From a virus: 27,207 nt of DNA. Of the stretch, positions 9,301 to 15,693 are shown piece by piece. Made by a program: the position numbers and the translations under genes. Position 1 is the stretch's first letter, and each line of letters opens with the position of its first letter. The notes beneath the pieces were generated by a model that worked only from the letters and a program-made list of their open reading frames with translations, was not told the origin of the DNA and made no database searches. Where the stretch lies: positions 1 through 27,207 of the IMG/VR virus record IMGVR_UViG_3300025168_000532. One strand, given 5' to 3'.

Positions 9301-10200
9301 AAACTTAGCCGTACCTCCTTGATACGAATCCATTATGGATACCTGCTCCAAAGCATCCATGATATCTGAATCCTGAAACCTGTTCCTTGAAACATCCTCC
9401 GAGATATCTGAACCACTAGAGTATTGTTTAGCTAGTAAGGTACGAGCTTTAGTGATCAGGGTAGAGGGGTCACCTTTCTCATTGTCTGTTATAAAATGGT
9501 TCTTAGAATCTTTGATGATATCAAGATATAAATCTTTTATGCTACTGTTATTAGCAGCCTTGGAAAACTCACCACTGATTTGATCATTCCTTATAGCTTT
9601 AAAAAGAGTTTGCCCATAAGGAGTTTTATTAAAACCCTCATTGGCTTGTGCCATGTTGTTGTGTAGGAATGCTCCTCTATTAATAGAATCAGTTATGGCT
9701 TGTCTTGGGTTAACCAGAGTAGAACCTCCAATGACTTTAAAGCTAGTGATACCATCGTCATCTATCTGTTTAAGACTAGCTATCCCCAACCTATCTTGTT
9801 CTACTAGATGTTGTTTAGCACTATTGACTTCATCAAGGAAATCATCTCTTGAAGCCCCTGTTTCGTTAACAGCACTATAAAAATTATCTCTAGCTTGTTG
9901 TCCGAAAGCTTCATATATAAGAGACGCATCGGAATCAATAGTACCTAGTTCAAGGGATGGTACATATTCAGGATCTATTTCACGTATCTTTTGTAGAGTA
10001 TTACGTGCTATTATTTCTTCAGTGTCTTGATCAAGAGTTTTTTTATCAAACTCAACATCTCTTAGGTAATTACCATAACCGAGGTACTGGTCTTTTTGAT
10101 CTTCGATATCTTTACCAATGGATGATGACCATATAGAAAAAGGCAAAGCGTTAGTGTTCTCGCCATCTTCTGACGAATCAGTAATAAGTTCTCCTGTCAC
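370..10200 (-). CDS. Giant polyvalent/internal virion protein, 3276 aa
   Basis: One uninterrupted frame from a GTG at 10200; upstream codons reach a stop before any other usual start. N-terminal residues 1-420 are mixed helical. About 425-525 and 735-765 hold Gly/Ala-rich hydrophobic stretches (for example AIYAGSIGGVIGQGAS) that could insert into membrane. Residues 1107-1133 are (Glu-Pro)5(Glu-Val)8, a linker. About 1250-1500 is strongly coiled-coil. Around 1525-1640 is a compact domain containing SGASFIADTKEHL. Residues 1936-1940 read EEIIH, resembling a zincin helix but lacking the first His. Near 2700 and 2905 are segments (FYERNAIGNMAFF, APFIRFKGELIRI) resembling C-terminal domains of large polyvalent phage proteins. 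It is the last gene of the terminase-led late operon. I infer a virion protein ejected with DNA, comparable in position and size to podovirus ejection proteins. I saw no RNA polymerase motifs. The exact role is unknown. Confidence 0.8.
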   Translation of the reverse strand: MTGELITDSSEDGENTNALPFSIWSSSIGKDIEDQKDQYLGYGNYLRDVEFDKKTLDQDTEEIIARNTLQKIREIDPEYVPSLELGTIDSDASLIYEAFGQQARDNFYSAVNETGASRDDFLDEVNSAKQHLVEQDRLGIASLKQIDDDGITSFKVIGGSTLVNPRQAITDSINRGAFLHNNMAQANEGFNKTPYGQTLFKAIRNDQISGEFSKAANNSSIKDLYLDIIKDSKNHFITDNEKGDPSTLITKARTLLAKQYSSGSDISEDVSRNRFQDSDIMDALEQVSIMDSYQGGTAKFVSDPDKVDENIRVTKSGIAVPHINLILNKGQFETAVELKSQKGELTTAQANNLYAGRTAYLTRNYPAYEELFKDSTVEKKWQKHVLNSQELGISKAAILDSFLANPKNYSGVKNRIGSFFDSLKDSFTGLAFVLPALLKNETSINILVEQEEDRQNRRQVASIFGDHLGWVHDISTAIAPMVVDVAATGFLISRGMSVGGASYIGAKEGAKLTAKGLAKSFTGSILVKEFGESSAEAAARLSATKYIKEGASTKSIQKAIESYSSLVGTKLVNNKVVRGRAAENIMTSGIFLTAANRSAGATYATIYSNYDGTHEEKHDKALGSAMLAAMSTGLITSAFSRFGRGGFENVLLGGLSFGQMNYVLGKLSRSRVSQLDTQQIIGNHLKSRMKEVSPSIFKSLYGKYAKAGTEEFIEEGIDEFVNSFIVSSALKIDTPMIDRISDAIYAGSIGGVIGQGASAVRTAAQKRNAFIRGDIELFRQKEINTLISKLEATSSPLTRNAVIDQTKSLLRGEEISEEGFQEYVDTVTNIDEQDRIDTGRPLQTSPQEEVERAPDRLPKKSLDEVTQLATSATSSTVNLAILEAEKIVPERQQKIEDDTLPFLNPEDAQALPTEDATPVEAATPVEDVAPTPLEIASTMSPEKFGERVTGELKIIHNAVSESQDEKTFNRVSTYYLPPLGIGDDSIQYSFEAPLVDGGETINVSVSREDAEDHYKTLKDLGKNWDADPVLIDPSAGTELTEAYKESQSIIKSVRDQMDSLLKALGGLESNPAPIDEPVKIPNDGLIANDVELEQGAFNLEDVTPTVEPEPEPEPEPEVEVEVEVEVEVEVEVEAPTPTKQPTSNDETRPIYKWMEESLLELGEARIFALMEVINPQNVLLDSELASVVSDSLQTSKENARNGGIFIKEARNEGYIFAETTYYLQGEWLQENIDALSEGTEQEQLSKIMDDFRGRYNNLRLGFESRKEDLRPAYEVNREQLQKEFAEGKAVVKELELELSKVKSNFASGELSDRAREIQETEAELIFQITQATDQVLLTQRRIENFNGFYERLNFPNFEAIDTSEFYNANLDASLNPQKAERRLEATKERKEEFEELKSYVDYALNDLNDPTSSSTKQEREQYLYEEKQELETWRASTRKTLNDSQIKLSEDAVLALNKYKELENRQGVSEEELVEMRNKVTEEIKRVNKNLAANKYTGKELDKVAIATQFIGDGIERPNHKSSSLRYKLAWGSVGKANTGIYSSDDVVMLAANGAFNKRTVVKGKFARATGKRATSTKVEGDRLKPFLNSDTEPDPAKWQPRGEYQNLVTAINSGASFIADTKEHLGNTKKYNKGELELEQYLIARGYKRVEINGQLTGKFVPENAEIPLEDGDSIVTIEYEVVKNEGGNLQVNNRTTQVRRSQIPNLIKDTRKEYDKVEAERLEKSKELDGIKFAIVKLLEQKQSTTNLDTKRKELDNELTPLASKASTFKNALDQLEYTQQNSDEDINKKILLDNYSTYRDLSKKAADARYDLKEFDELTLGKGKLKEGVTLDSNQTNAIEEAVTEINERIEEDYIEEVRNDLVEAAITTNSFGLPFKIMSSDQDRKFKQGKAFSLAKINNQTVVLINPYRLDSVVRRASPLNRRAMIRAGVSEEIIHAAAIYELEEGEVQKIWNSLSETEKENTRKSYYSRDESTDSYFRLQSDDAATVNKEKFILGHEFLRMKLQRIIDGSTTEEVAQDMEREARIGGESSDAAFVLGSFKKYLKSYFNKLFGFFSRDTSNPYVSAALNRIHSTYNAMGAGYKTQGAVDFDPENPLQTLNTLQNALDTKGVREEAIEGTLLSSGVGADPIFIRHGNLADTLTIPIVTTGEYRGKYKGIKEWFNSIVGSYDPRLRQLNQSEINVRNTVFREVKKYQLTLRYLVNKEYPDGDAPVQLFKDITGDGNGLRLHKDTKRAIEKIFGEAFDELEIERQAQIGNLKLTEKETNMDRAAANAAEQAINNTFIRSKDALDARRTEVYNKAYAKQKIEATKRRHDAIEKLGGFNEDGTPKGEIANHLYALRAKVDAMSKSIQEKALTDSGDTKLNATIDNNLEVYITTSYRLFTEPDYITRVMQDPLYGEVREDAYKFFKKIYINERAGQILLQKDTTDFKLPEGISLPAEGLETQKQAEDLALAELYAGENKVKDNPAMLGKSAIIQQMMIDFLNSYNPNDPRMKGDQAGWAGTDIRPNTFDRSKDTAVTISAKKLKQRANIPEELVAFMGKEADTTGFDAVSKTYIQTGILAANFAALRNMLEFGTKPENGWILTEAQLKDLPTEKRYVEEVDKNGNKRQKDLWVDLKTRARPEFDIFKLYASSKGSRNLYVKKDLAKALQELGNDVSQVTNTDVQRVSNSMTKWAGIVTGTAMGAKTLGSIGFYERNAIGNMAFFAPAQGILAPIKMSKALWQEMKRKRGFFFDGYMEPEQIDPYYSRLERLGILEDELRPKMLDELIFGNTAPQDMLNELDEITGELVAHKDINKEENVVRRLLKDEDKGIGKLFKGLKSASATMDSFYKIYYFENELKVLKEARDIKMENNPYDVSDSELMFLAAEKVKRTAQSYSEASPLVKGLAASPYGLMLAPFIRFKGELIRITVNSIKLIYNEINDTNPVIRKRGFKRLAGNFGTIVGASAFLPVVVRMLSDISDDEDEALRRTLVSYLRKHTYYLYKRDGEYRSIDMTYINPYSLIVDPFLRSLEKGLQGESAASMGATFAKTLFADEFLDQQIFAGAFTSLLNNRDPQTDKKIWLERDTAEDSFAKGLSFLWKEAFEPRTFRAISEAATLMGTNQLEDALLRMGKEILPAKEFTLDLSNNIRRYLYDIRRETQELSLRKNAVLGRAPMGDDDVKELVHKEIDHRIRLDKEVAHTLKHLQAMSGMTDQQMSSLVKSSQFGKRRYKTIMAGRTETPAETHKGLKKKLRERYDEKQEAQYLRRLKLLDSVFKNYPQYFDHADY
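6803..6883. repeat. Hexanucleotide tandem repeats coding for (EP)n(EV)n
   Basis: On the plus strand eight perfect tctacc units (6803-6850) are followed by four perfect ggctca units and a variant ggctct (6854-6883). On the minus strand they encode (Glu-Val)8 and (Glu-Pro)5 in the giant protein, residues 1107-1133. The unit is six bases, so slippage changes the linker by two residues without breaking the frame. The repeat sits between a low-complexity Pro/Glu-rich region and the coiled-coil section, consistent with a flexible acidic hinge. Confidence 0.95.
7911..7928. repeat. Perfect 18-bp palindrome inside the giant gene
   Basis: CAGCAGTACGTACTGCTG reads identically on both strands and has no spacer. 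It encodes part of an Ala/Thr/Arg-rich stretch of the giant protein just after the Gly-rich hydrophobic segment. A perfect 9-bp half-site is mildly unexpected in a window of this length. It may be a protein-binding site or coding coincidence; nothing else around it supports a role. Confidence 0.85.
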
Positions 10201-10230
10201 AGCAGTTCGGGTTATGTATTTGTATTATGT

Positions 10231-11538
10231 TTAATTATTTACTAGGCTAGCAAATTTATTTTCTTTATCGCCTCGTAAGTCGTCTTCTATTTGTGAAGTA
10301 TCCCCTTGAATATTAGCAAGGACTATATATAATAAAGCTTTTATTTTATCGGGTTCTACACTAGAACTAGTGATATCATCATATAAAGTCCCTCCAGTAG
10401 TCTTTCCAGTAGTCTTGCTAGAATTTTCCTCAGTAGCTGACCCAATGCTTTGAAGAGCTTCTTTAAGATTTGGATTAAGATCAATAACAGTCTTAACTGC
10501 CGTACGATATTCTGACGCACTATCCATATCGGCAGCAGTTATTAACGAAGTTATAGCATTAACGGAACTGTCATCAACGCCATCTCTTTCAGCTTTAGTT
10601 TTCCTTTTAATAAAAGCTCTATACATCAATTCATCGTTTCGATTTCTTGGTTCTGTACTTAATATTTCTTTGGCACCTCTTAAAGGAACTTTTTCAAGAC
10701 TATTTAAAAGAGCATTAAATTTTTTACTGCTGGAAGTACCAGCATCATATCTCTTTTTAGAATCAGCTAAGTTCTTAGCGTAATCTTGTAGAGAACTACT
10801 TTGACCTTTTTTAAAACTCAATAAGTCTTGGGCTGTTTTAGAGTCACCTATCTCAATAGCCTTGTAAGCTAAGTTGATACGCATAGAATTCTCCATGTTG
10901 TCCTGCTTCTGTGCATCAGAAAGTTGGTTGCCAACAGATTGTAAAGTGGTTTGATATAATGAAGCCAGTAATGGGCTACCTAATGCTGAGGGATTTGATA
11001 ACAAAGACTGTTGTATATCACTATACTTTTGTTTTAAAGGAGTACCCGAACCCATTATCTCTTGTAGTCTCTGAGAAACAGGGACTTGTAAAGCGTCAGC
11101 AGCTTGAGACATCCTAGCTTTTCTCTGTGCTTCTTTTAGTTGGAGGAAACTTTTTTGTTGTTGTTGCCCCATCAACTGTTGCTGCATAATTTCAGGAGTG
11201 TACTTATTATACAAAGCAGTTTGTTTAAAGGTGGGTAAGTTATTAGCCCCTGTAAAAAATTCTTGGCGTAGCGGTCCTACAATATCATCATTATAGTTTC
11301 CTTGAATTGCTGCTTGTTGACTAGCTATTAAAGCTTTCTGAGCCCCCTCTTTTGCTTTCCTTTCCATAGGGTTACTTGGACCCCTTTCGGAAACTAAATC
11401 TCTAGCTGCTTGTGTAGCTACTTGGTTAGCTGGCCCAGTAAAACCAAGATCAAGAAGTTTAGAAGCATCCCTAAGTTTAAGGCTTGATTCTGGAGTTACT
11501 TGTCTAACAGACCTAAGTGAACGTGGATTATAAGCCAT
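10231..11538 (-). CDS. Probable internal virion/structural protein, 435 aa
   Basis: Function not recognised by motif. The 435-residue soluble protein is rich in Gln, Ser, Ala and Lys, with a Gln-rich run near residue 120-130 (MQQQLMGQQQQKS) and long amphipathic helices, and it has no membrane segment or catalytic signature. Its ATG at 11538 follows the stop of the 764-aa gene after one base (TAG-A-ATG), so the two are almost certainly translationally coupled. Its own stop lies 30 bases before the GTG of the giant gene. A helical, Gln/Ala-rich protein between the terminase and a giant protein is what internal core proteins of short-tailed phages look like, so I infer a virion-internal or ejection-complex component. 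A scaffold-like or tail-associated role is also possible. Confidence 0.6.
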   Translation of the reverse strand: MAYNPRSLRSVRQVTPESSLKLRDASKLLDLGFTGPANQVATQAARDLVSERGPSNPMERKAKEGAQKALIASQQAAIQGNYNDDIVGPLRQEFFTGANNLPTFKQTALYNKYTPEIMQQQLMGQQQQKSFLQLKEAQRKARMSQAADALQVPVSQRLQEIMGSGTPLKQKYSDIQQSLLSNPSALGSPLLASLYQTTLQSVGNQLSDAQKQDNMENSMRINLAYKAIEIGDSKTAQDLLSFKKGQSSSLQDYAKNLADSKKRYDAGTSSSKKFNALLNSLEKVPLRGAKEILSTEPRNRNDELMYRAFIKRKTKAERDGVDDSSVNAITSLITAADMDSASEYRTAVKTVIDLNPNLKEALQSIGSATEENSSKTTGKTTGGTLYDDITSSSVEPDKIKALLYIVLANIQGDTSQIEDDLRGDKENKFASLVNN

Positions 11539-11539
11539 T

Positions 11540-13834
11540 CTATCTTTTGTTATTCTTTTTCTTATTCAGAAGATTAGTTACTAATGAACCTATTGGTGGA
11601 GTTTTTGGTTTACCTGCTACTGCTGTTCTGTCGTATTGGCCTTCTTTGTTAAACGGGTATTCTGCACGACTCATATCAGTAGGTGGTGTGTTAGTAGATC
11701 CTTCTGGTAAATTCATATCTTCCCAATTATAACTATTGGCCGTTACATTAGCTGGTACAACAGCTCCTGCACTATCTACAGGAATAACTTGATTACCTTC
11801 TTTCGGCATTGACGAGAATTTATTATTTAAATCTGCATCTGTCGGTGTTTGGTTTACCGCTGTAGCTTTAGGCACAACAGGTATAGCTTTAGGTACTTGT
11901 GTATTTACCGCTGTAGCTCTAGGTGCTTGTGTATTTACCGCTGTAGCTTTAGGCGCATTAGGCACATCAGTAGTGTTTGGTGCAGGTAATCCATACCCAC
12001 CTTGACCTTCAGTAATAGCAACGTCCATAACACTAGGTGTTGGTGTATTAACTGCTGTAGCTTTAGGTGCAGGTGAACTTTTAGAAGTTCTATTGTATTG
12101 AGAACTAGAACCCCAATTTACTACAGGTTCTCCTGTATTTACCGCAGTAGCTTTTGGAGCTGCTCCTGTATTTACCGCAGTAGCTGTTGGAGCAGGAGTT
12201 GCACCACTACCTCTACTTCCCCCACTCTTACTATAAAACATATCAGCAACATCTTTTTGCGCTGCTCTCATACTAGCAATTTGTGCGTCTCTTTTATCCA
12301 TAGCAGCGGAAGCTGCTAATGTTCTTTGAGCATCTGTACCTGAAAAATTAGCAGCATCAGCAACACCACCATCAATAACACCTGCTCCTTTTCTATTACC
12401 CATAGCAGCCCTCCCTGCTTTATTTAAAGAGCTTCCTATAATTCGCCCTGTTGAATCTTTAATTACCCTACCAAAATTTTCTGTAAGTGCTTTACCATCT
12501 TGAGTTGGTCCTTGGAGTTCTTTACCTTGAATTATATTAGAAGGTATACCTTTTTTACTTTGTTCTATGAAATCTTTACGCTCACGGAAACGAGCTTCTG
12601 CGTTTAATCTATTTGATCGTTGCCTTTCCGCTATGTCAGCCTTACCTGCCCGATCCATTTCTTTTACTTCCTTCCTTGATCGTAGGTAACTTAATTCAGA
12701 ATCAGGGTCTGAACCTGAACCAGATCTTGTAGTAGCAGTAGTTTTTGGTTCATCTCCAGAAGTAAAGAAAGATGAAGTCGGTCTGTTGTCTGTTGTAGGA
12801 CCAAAAATTTGATCCCTTAATGCATCATTTATAGCTTCATTTGAAGCACTTTCTTCTGGGGATGTTGCTGTACCAGAAGCTTCTCCTGCTTTTCCTTTAT
12901 AGTAAGCAGCTCTTCGTTCGGGTGAAGCTCCTCTTAAAAGTTCTTCTATAGTCGGCCCTTGCATACCAGAGCCCCCTAAATTTTTTGATCCTTCCGTTCC
13001 TGATCCTTCAGCCTCTTTTTCTTTTTTGTTTTGGAGATATTTATATCCACCTACCCCTAAAGCAAGAGGTACAGGTGATCTTTTTATGATACCCTTCCCT
13101 AAAGGACTACTAAGACCTCGATATAAACCCCTAGTAGCAGCAGATAGACCTGCCTTAGTGTAACCAGTTAATTCAGCAATAGAAGGAGCAAGTTTTGGGA
13201 GCTTAGAAGCAACGCCTTTAGCACGGTCACCTTTAGTTTTTGGTAGTAAACCAGCATCTTTTTGAGCTTTATCTAAAGACTTCATATCAATCTTAGGATC
13301 AGCCTCAGTACTGGTGGTCCTTCGTTTTGGTTTAGGGGGTACTTTTTCCGTAGTTAAATCTTTTACATCACCAGTTTTTTTCGGATCTGTTTTAGAAGAA
13401 GTTTCCCTTTTCGGTTTAGGCTTACTCTTTTTATCTTTAAATTTCTTAATAATATCTGACACAAAATTGCCTATTTTTCTTTTACTCATTGGTTCTTTAC
13501 TAGATTTTTTAGCTAAAATTTTAGATCCTATTTTTGGAATTGCTCCTACTCCTGTTAGTAGTGAAGCAGCCGTTGTAGCGTTATCTGCTACCTCAACTGC
13601 CTTCCCTAATTTTTCATATCCCACTGCATCTTTATAGGCTTTGTCTGCTTTTATTTGGATTTCTTTAGCAAGATCTGCCTTGCCAGCCATTATTAATCTT
13701 TCTTGTTCGGCTGTCAGTGTCCCCTTATCATACGCATCAGCCCACCAAGGGGCTGCTTTTGAACGCCCTTGTGGCGATAGTGGACTTTCAAAATCCTTTT
13801 TAGGTTTAGGGCGTTCTATTGACGGGTAAGCCAT
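11540..13834 (-). CDS. Low-complexity virion-type protein with PxATAVNT repeats, 764 aa
   Basis: Unrecognised protein starting at an ATG (13834) 46 bases after the terminase stop; no clear ribosome binding site. Residues about 85-110 and 225-255 carry short hydrophobic Gly/Ala stretches (LLTGVGAIPKIG; PVPLALGVGGYKYL). Between them lies a very basic region rich in Lys and Pro (about 110-175), which could bind DNA or stay disordered. The central part (about 260-400) is Ser/Gly/Glu-rich. Residues about 548-665 contain at least six copies of a PxATAVNT-type element, partly spaced at exactly ten residues. No enzymatic motif is visible. Lying between the terminase and the 435-aa and 3276-aa proteins in the same operon, it is probably another virion-internal or injected protein with disordered linkers. 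A head or tail accessory role cannot be excluded. Confidence 0.6.
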   Translation of the reverse strand: MAYPSIERPKPKKDFESPLSPQGRSKAAPWWADAYDKGTLTAEQERLIMAGKADLAKEIQIKADKAYKDAVGYEKLGKAVEVADNATTAASLLTGVGAIPKIGSKILAKKSSKEPMSKRKIGNFVSDIIKKFKDKKSKPKPKRETSSKTDPKKTGDVKDLTTEKVPPKPKRRTTSTEADPKIDMKSLDKAQKDAGLLPKTKGDRAKGVASKLPKLAPSIAELTGYTKAGLSAATRGLYRGLSSPLGKGIIKRSPVPLALGVGGYKYLQNKKEKEAEGSGTEGSKNLGGSGMQGPTIEELLRGASPERRAAYYKGKAGEASGTATSPEESASNEAINDALRDQIFGPTTDNRPTSSFFTSGDEPKTTATTRSGSGSDPDSELSYLRSRKEVKEMDRAGKADIAERQRSNRLNAEARFRERKDFIEQSKKGIPSNIIQGKELQGPTQDGKALTENFGRVIKDSTGRIIGSSLNKAGRAAMGNRKGAGVIDGGVADAANFSGTDAQRTLAASAAMDKRDAQIASMRAAQKDVADMFYSKSGGSRGSGATPAPTATAVNTGAAPKATAVNTGEPVVNWGSSSQYNRTSKSSPAPKATAVNTPTPSVMDVAITEGQGGYGLPAPNTTDVPNAPKATAVNTQAPRATAVNTQVPKAIPVVPKATAVNQTPTDADLNNKFSSMPKEGNQVIPVDSAGAVVPANVTANSYNWEDMNLPEGSTNTPPTDMSRAEYPFNKEGQYDRTAVAGKPKTPPIGSLVTNLLNKKKNNKR
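11850..12192. repeat. Degenerate 30-bp coding repeats (PxATAVNT)
   Basis: The plus-strand core gtatttaccgctgtagct and close variants recur near 11853, 11907, 11937, 12046, 12134 and 12164. The 11907 and 11937 copies, and the 12134 and 12164 copies, are about 30 bp apart, giving a ten-residue period such as APKATAVNTQ then APRATAVNTQ. Other copies are separated by unrelated Ser/Pro-rich sequence. A further partly matching copy (KAIPVVPKATAVNQ) marks the C-terminal end. The repeats differ mainly at third codon positions, so the peptide rather than the DNA appears to be conserved. Confidence 0.85.
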
Positions 13835-13880
13835 ACACTATAAATTTACTGCTTTTTCAGGTAATGGCAACCGCTCAAAT

Positions 13881-15650
13881 CTAACCCAAAGGTTGGTTTG
13901 CTAGTACTCCTGTAAGGCTTTTCATAGACCTCCTGCGCCTTGATCCCTGATTCTTGTCTCCTAAATCAAGAGGCTCTACAGCTACAAGACCATGACGTTG
14001 CCTTGCGACATCAACACATATAAAGGCAGCATCGGCTAAGTCAGGGGATCTTCCTAAACGATTCTTGTAATCTGGTTTGGATTCAAGTTTCATTCTAAGG
14101 GTAGCACCTTTAACCATATCATACTTACGTCCTACAACTTCTTGTGCTAGATCATTATTGATACCATATAGCTGTTTAGTTCTACAAAACTCCTTACCTA
14201 CAAACCAAAGTTCAGTGACCCTGTTGACATATAGTTCATGTCCGACAAGTTTACTATTAGTACTAACCCTCTTTTCAGAAGCTTTACCACCGAATGAAAC
14301 ACGAAGAATATCATCACCAAACTCAGCAGCAAGAATATCAGCCAAAGGACTGCCAGCACCTGTGGAGTCGATTCCTAAATTGGACGGGAGTATCTTCCTT
14401 TTATTGCACTCGTCCTTTATCTGCTGAACAATCTGATAAGATCGGGGGATCGCTTTGTTGGTGGCATCGTCAGTAAGAGAGATAGCTTCATCTAGTTGGC
14501 ACACGAATTGTCCAGATTTATCATAACCAACATGCCCAGTATAAAGGATAGTCCTATCCCCACCATTTGTAAAAGCAGGGTCGCAACCAGCAATAGGGGT
14601 TGGTTTATCTTGCCACTCTATAGTGCCCATAGCTCCTGACTTAACCAACTCTGAGTCTGTATATACACCATCAGCCTCATCGGAATCAAAGAACACAGCT
14701 CGTACCATTCGATAGTATCCCCTACTTTCTTGCCCTAGCAGTTCCTTATCCTCTTCAATCTTCTCTTCTGTAGGCAGCCAAGGGTAGATTGTTTTCCCCG
14801 CTAGTATATTAGGGGATCGTTCCCCATCATACCTTTCATAAATACCACCCCACTTTGTCTTCCAACTATCTTCGGTATTTGGATCTATAGAATCCCAGCC
14901 CTGTGCTGGTTCACTCCACTCACCGAAAGCGTCCCAACGAGAAGCAGGGTTTGATAAACCAACTAAACTAAATGATGGGTTCTTTGATAGGTTAGATAGA
15001 CCAGCCTGTAGAATAGCAGTAGATAATTCCGAAAGCTCATCTGCAATAAGGATGACATTTTTTTGTTTGATACCAATGAACTTACCGACAGCTTCTCTAG
15101 TCTTACTTCGTTCTGCTGCAATCAAACTCAACCCAGCTTTTTCAATTAGAATATCGTTCTCATTTATGTAAGCAACATTACCAATAGAATCTCTTATCTT
15201 AAACGGGGCTCCGTCTAACACTGTTAGTAAACTAATAACAGAACCCCATATTCTTTTACGTGCCTCACGTAATGTAGTTGATGTTAGCAGCACTAGTGTG
15301 TCTCTCGGTGCAGCTAACCAGTTCAGGATTCCCCAAGCAGCCATAGTATGTGACTTACCAGAAGAAGCAGCCCCGCCAATAGATACATATTTATTTTTGA
15401 TAACTGCTTTTATCATACTCTCTGCCCAAGGATGTTTAACCATCAGAGGTTCAGGGAGTTCATCATTATTCCAAAGCTCATCACACAACCTCCAGAAGTA
15501 ATACTCTCTTGCTTTGTCACTCTTATGATTAGAAAAGCCATAGAGTAGGGCAGTTATATTATTAGTAGCTGCAATAGTTAAACCACCCACATCCATCTTG
15601 GATGTTTTTTTATCTATGCGGGGTTCATATATACGTAAGGTTTGTGTCAT
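13881..15650 (-). CDS. terL: Phage terminase large subunit, 589 aa
   Basis: This is the DNA-packaging motor: an N-terminal ATPase drives DNA into the procapsid and a C-terminal RNase H-like nuclease cuts the concatemer. The Walker A loop is GAASSGKS (residues 93-100), Walker B ends in IADE with D204/E205, and a conserved SNP follows near 233-235. The nuclease acidic residues fit D357 (GCDPA), D428 (LGIDS) and D537/D540 (SPDLADAA). The length of 589 residues is normal for the family. The ATG at 15650 has no evident ribosome binding site and opens the minus-strand late operon. Oddly, the putative small subunit is not beside it in the same operon but diverges from it across a 43-bp spacer. The terminase call is very secure; the packaging type (cos, pac or terminal repeat) cannot be read from this sequence alone. 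Confidence 0.97.
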   Translation of the reverse strand: MTQTLRIYEPRIDKKTSKMDVGGLTIAATNNITALLYGFSNHKSDKAREYYFWRLCDELWNNDELPEPLMVKHPWAESMIKAVIKNKYVSIGGAASSGKSHTMAAWGILNWLAAPRDTLVLLTSTTLREARKRIWGSVISLLTVLDGAPFKIRDSIGNVAYINENDILIEKAGLSLIAAERSKTREAVGKFIGIKQKNVILIADELSELSTAILQAGLSNLSKNPSFSLVGLSNPASRWDAFGEWSEPAQGWDSIDPNTEDSWKTKWGGIYERYDGERSPNILAGKTIYPWLPTEEKIEEDKELLGQESRGYYRMVRAVFFDSDEADGVYTDSELVKSGAMGTIEWQDKPTPIAGCDPAFTNGGDRTILYTGHVGYDKSGQFVCQLDEAISLTDDATNKAIPRSYQIVQQIKDECNKRKILPSNLGIDSTGAGSPLADILAAEFGDDILRVSFGGKASEKRVSTNSKLVGHELYVNRVTELWFVGKEFCRTKQLYGINNDLAQEVVGRKYDMVKGATLRMKLESKPDYKNRLGRSPDLADAAFICVDVARQRHGLVAVEPLDLGDKNQGSRRRRSMKSLTGVLANQPLG

Positions 15651-15655
15651 TTAAT

Positions 15656-15684
15656 TTGAAAGATGTGTAGATATATAGTATATA
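15656..15684 (+). promoter_or_regulatory. Candidate sigma70-like promoter in the divergent spacer
   Basis: TTGAAA (15656-15661) and TATATA (15679-15684) are separated by 17 bases, an ideal sigma70 spacing with a near-consensus -35. Initiation would fall around 15691, only a few bases before the TTG start of the HTH gene. The spacer is the only gap between the divergent late and replication blocks, so a promoter is expected here. The AT-rich sequence also allows chance matches, and a TATATT at 15681 is an alternative -10. On the opposite strand a TATACT could serve the terminase operon, but I see no good -35 for it. Confidence 0.35.
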
Positions 15685-15693
15685 TTAATTAGC

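Noticed and set aside
370-10200. N4-like virion RNA polymerase as the identity of the giant protein
   Set aside because: The size fits, but I found no T7-like polymerase motif A, B or C arrangement in it.
11850-12192. CRISPR-like array of roughly 30-bp units
   Set aside because: The copies are in frame, degenerate at third codon positions, encode a peptide repeat and lack regular unique spacers or cas genes.
12098-12319. Plus-strand Cys/Ser/Arg-rich ORF
   Set aside because: It is the complementary shadow of the PxATAVNT repeats in the 764-aa gene; its pseudo-repeats come from that sequence.
14077-14476. Plus-strand ORFs opposite the terminase gene
   Set aside because: The terminase frame contains all catalytic motifs; the opposite frames show no ribosome binding site or recognisable protein.
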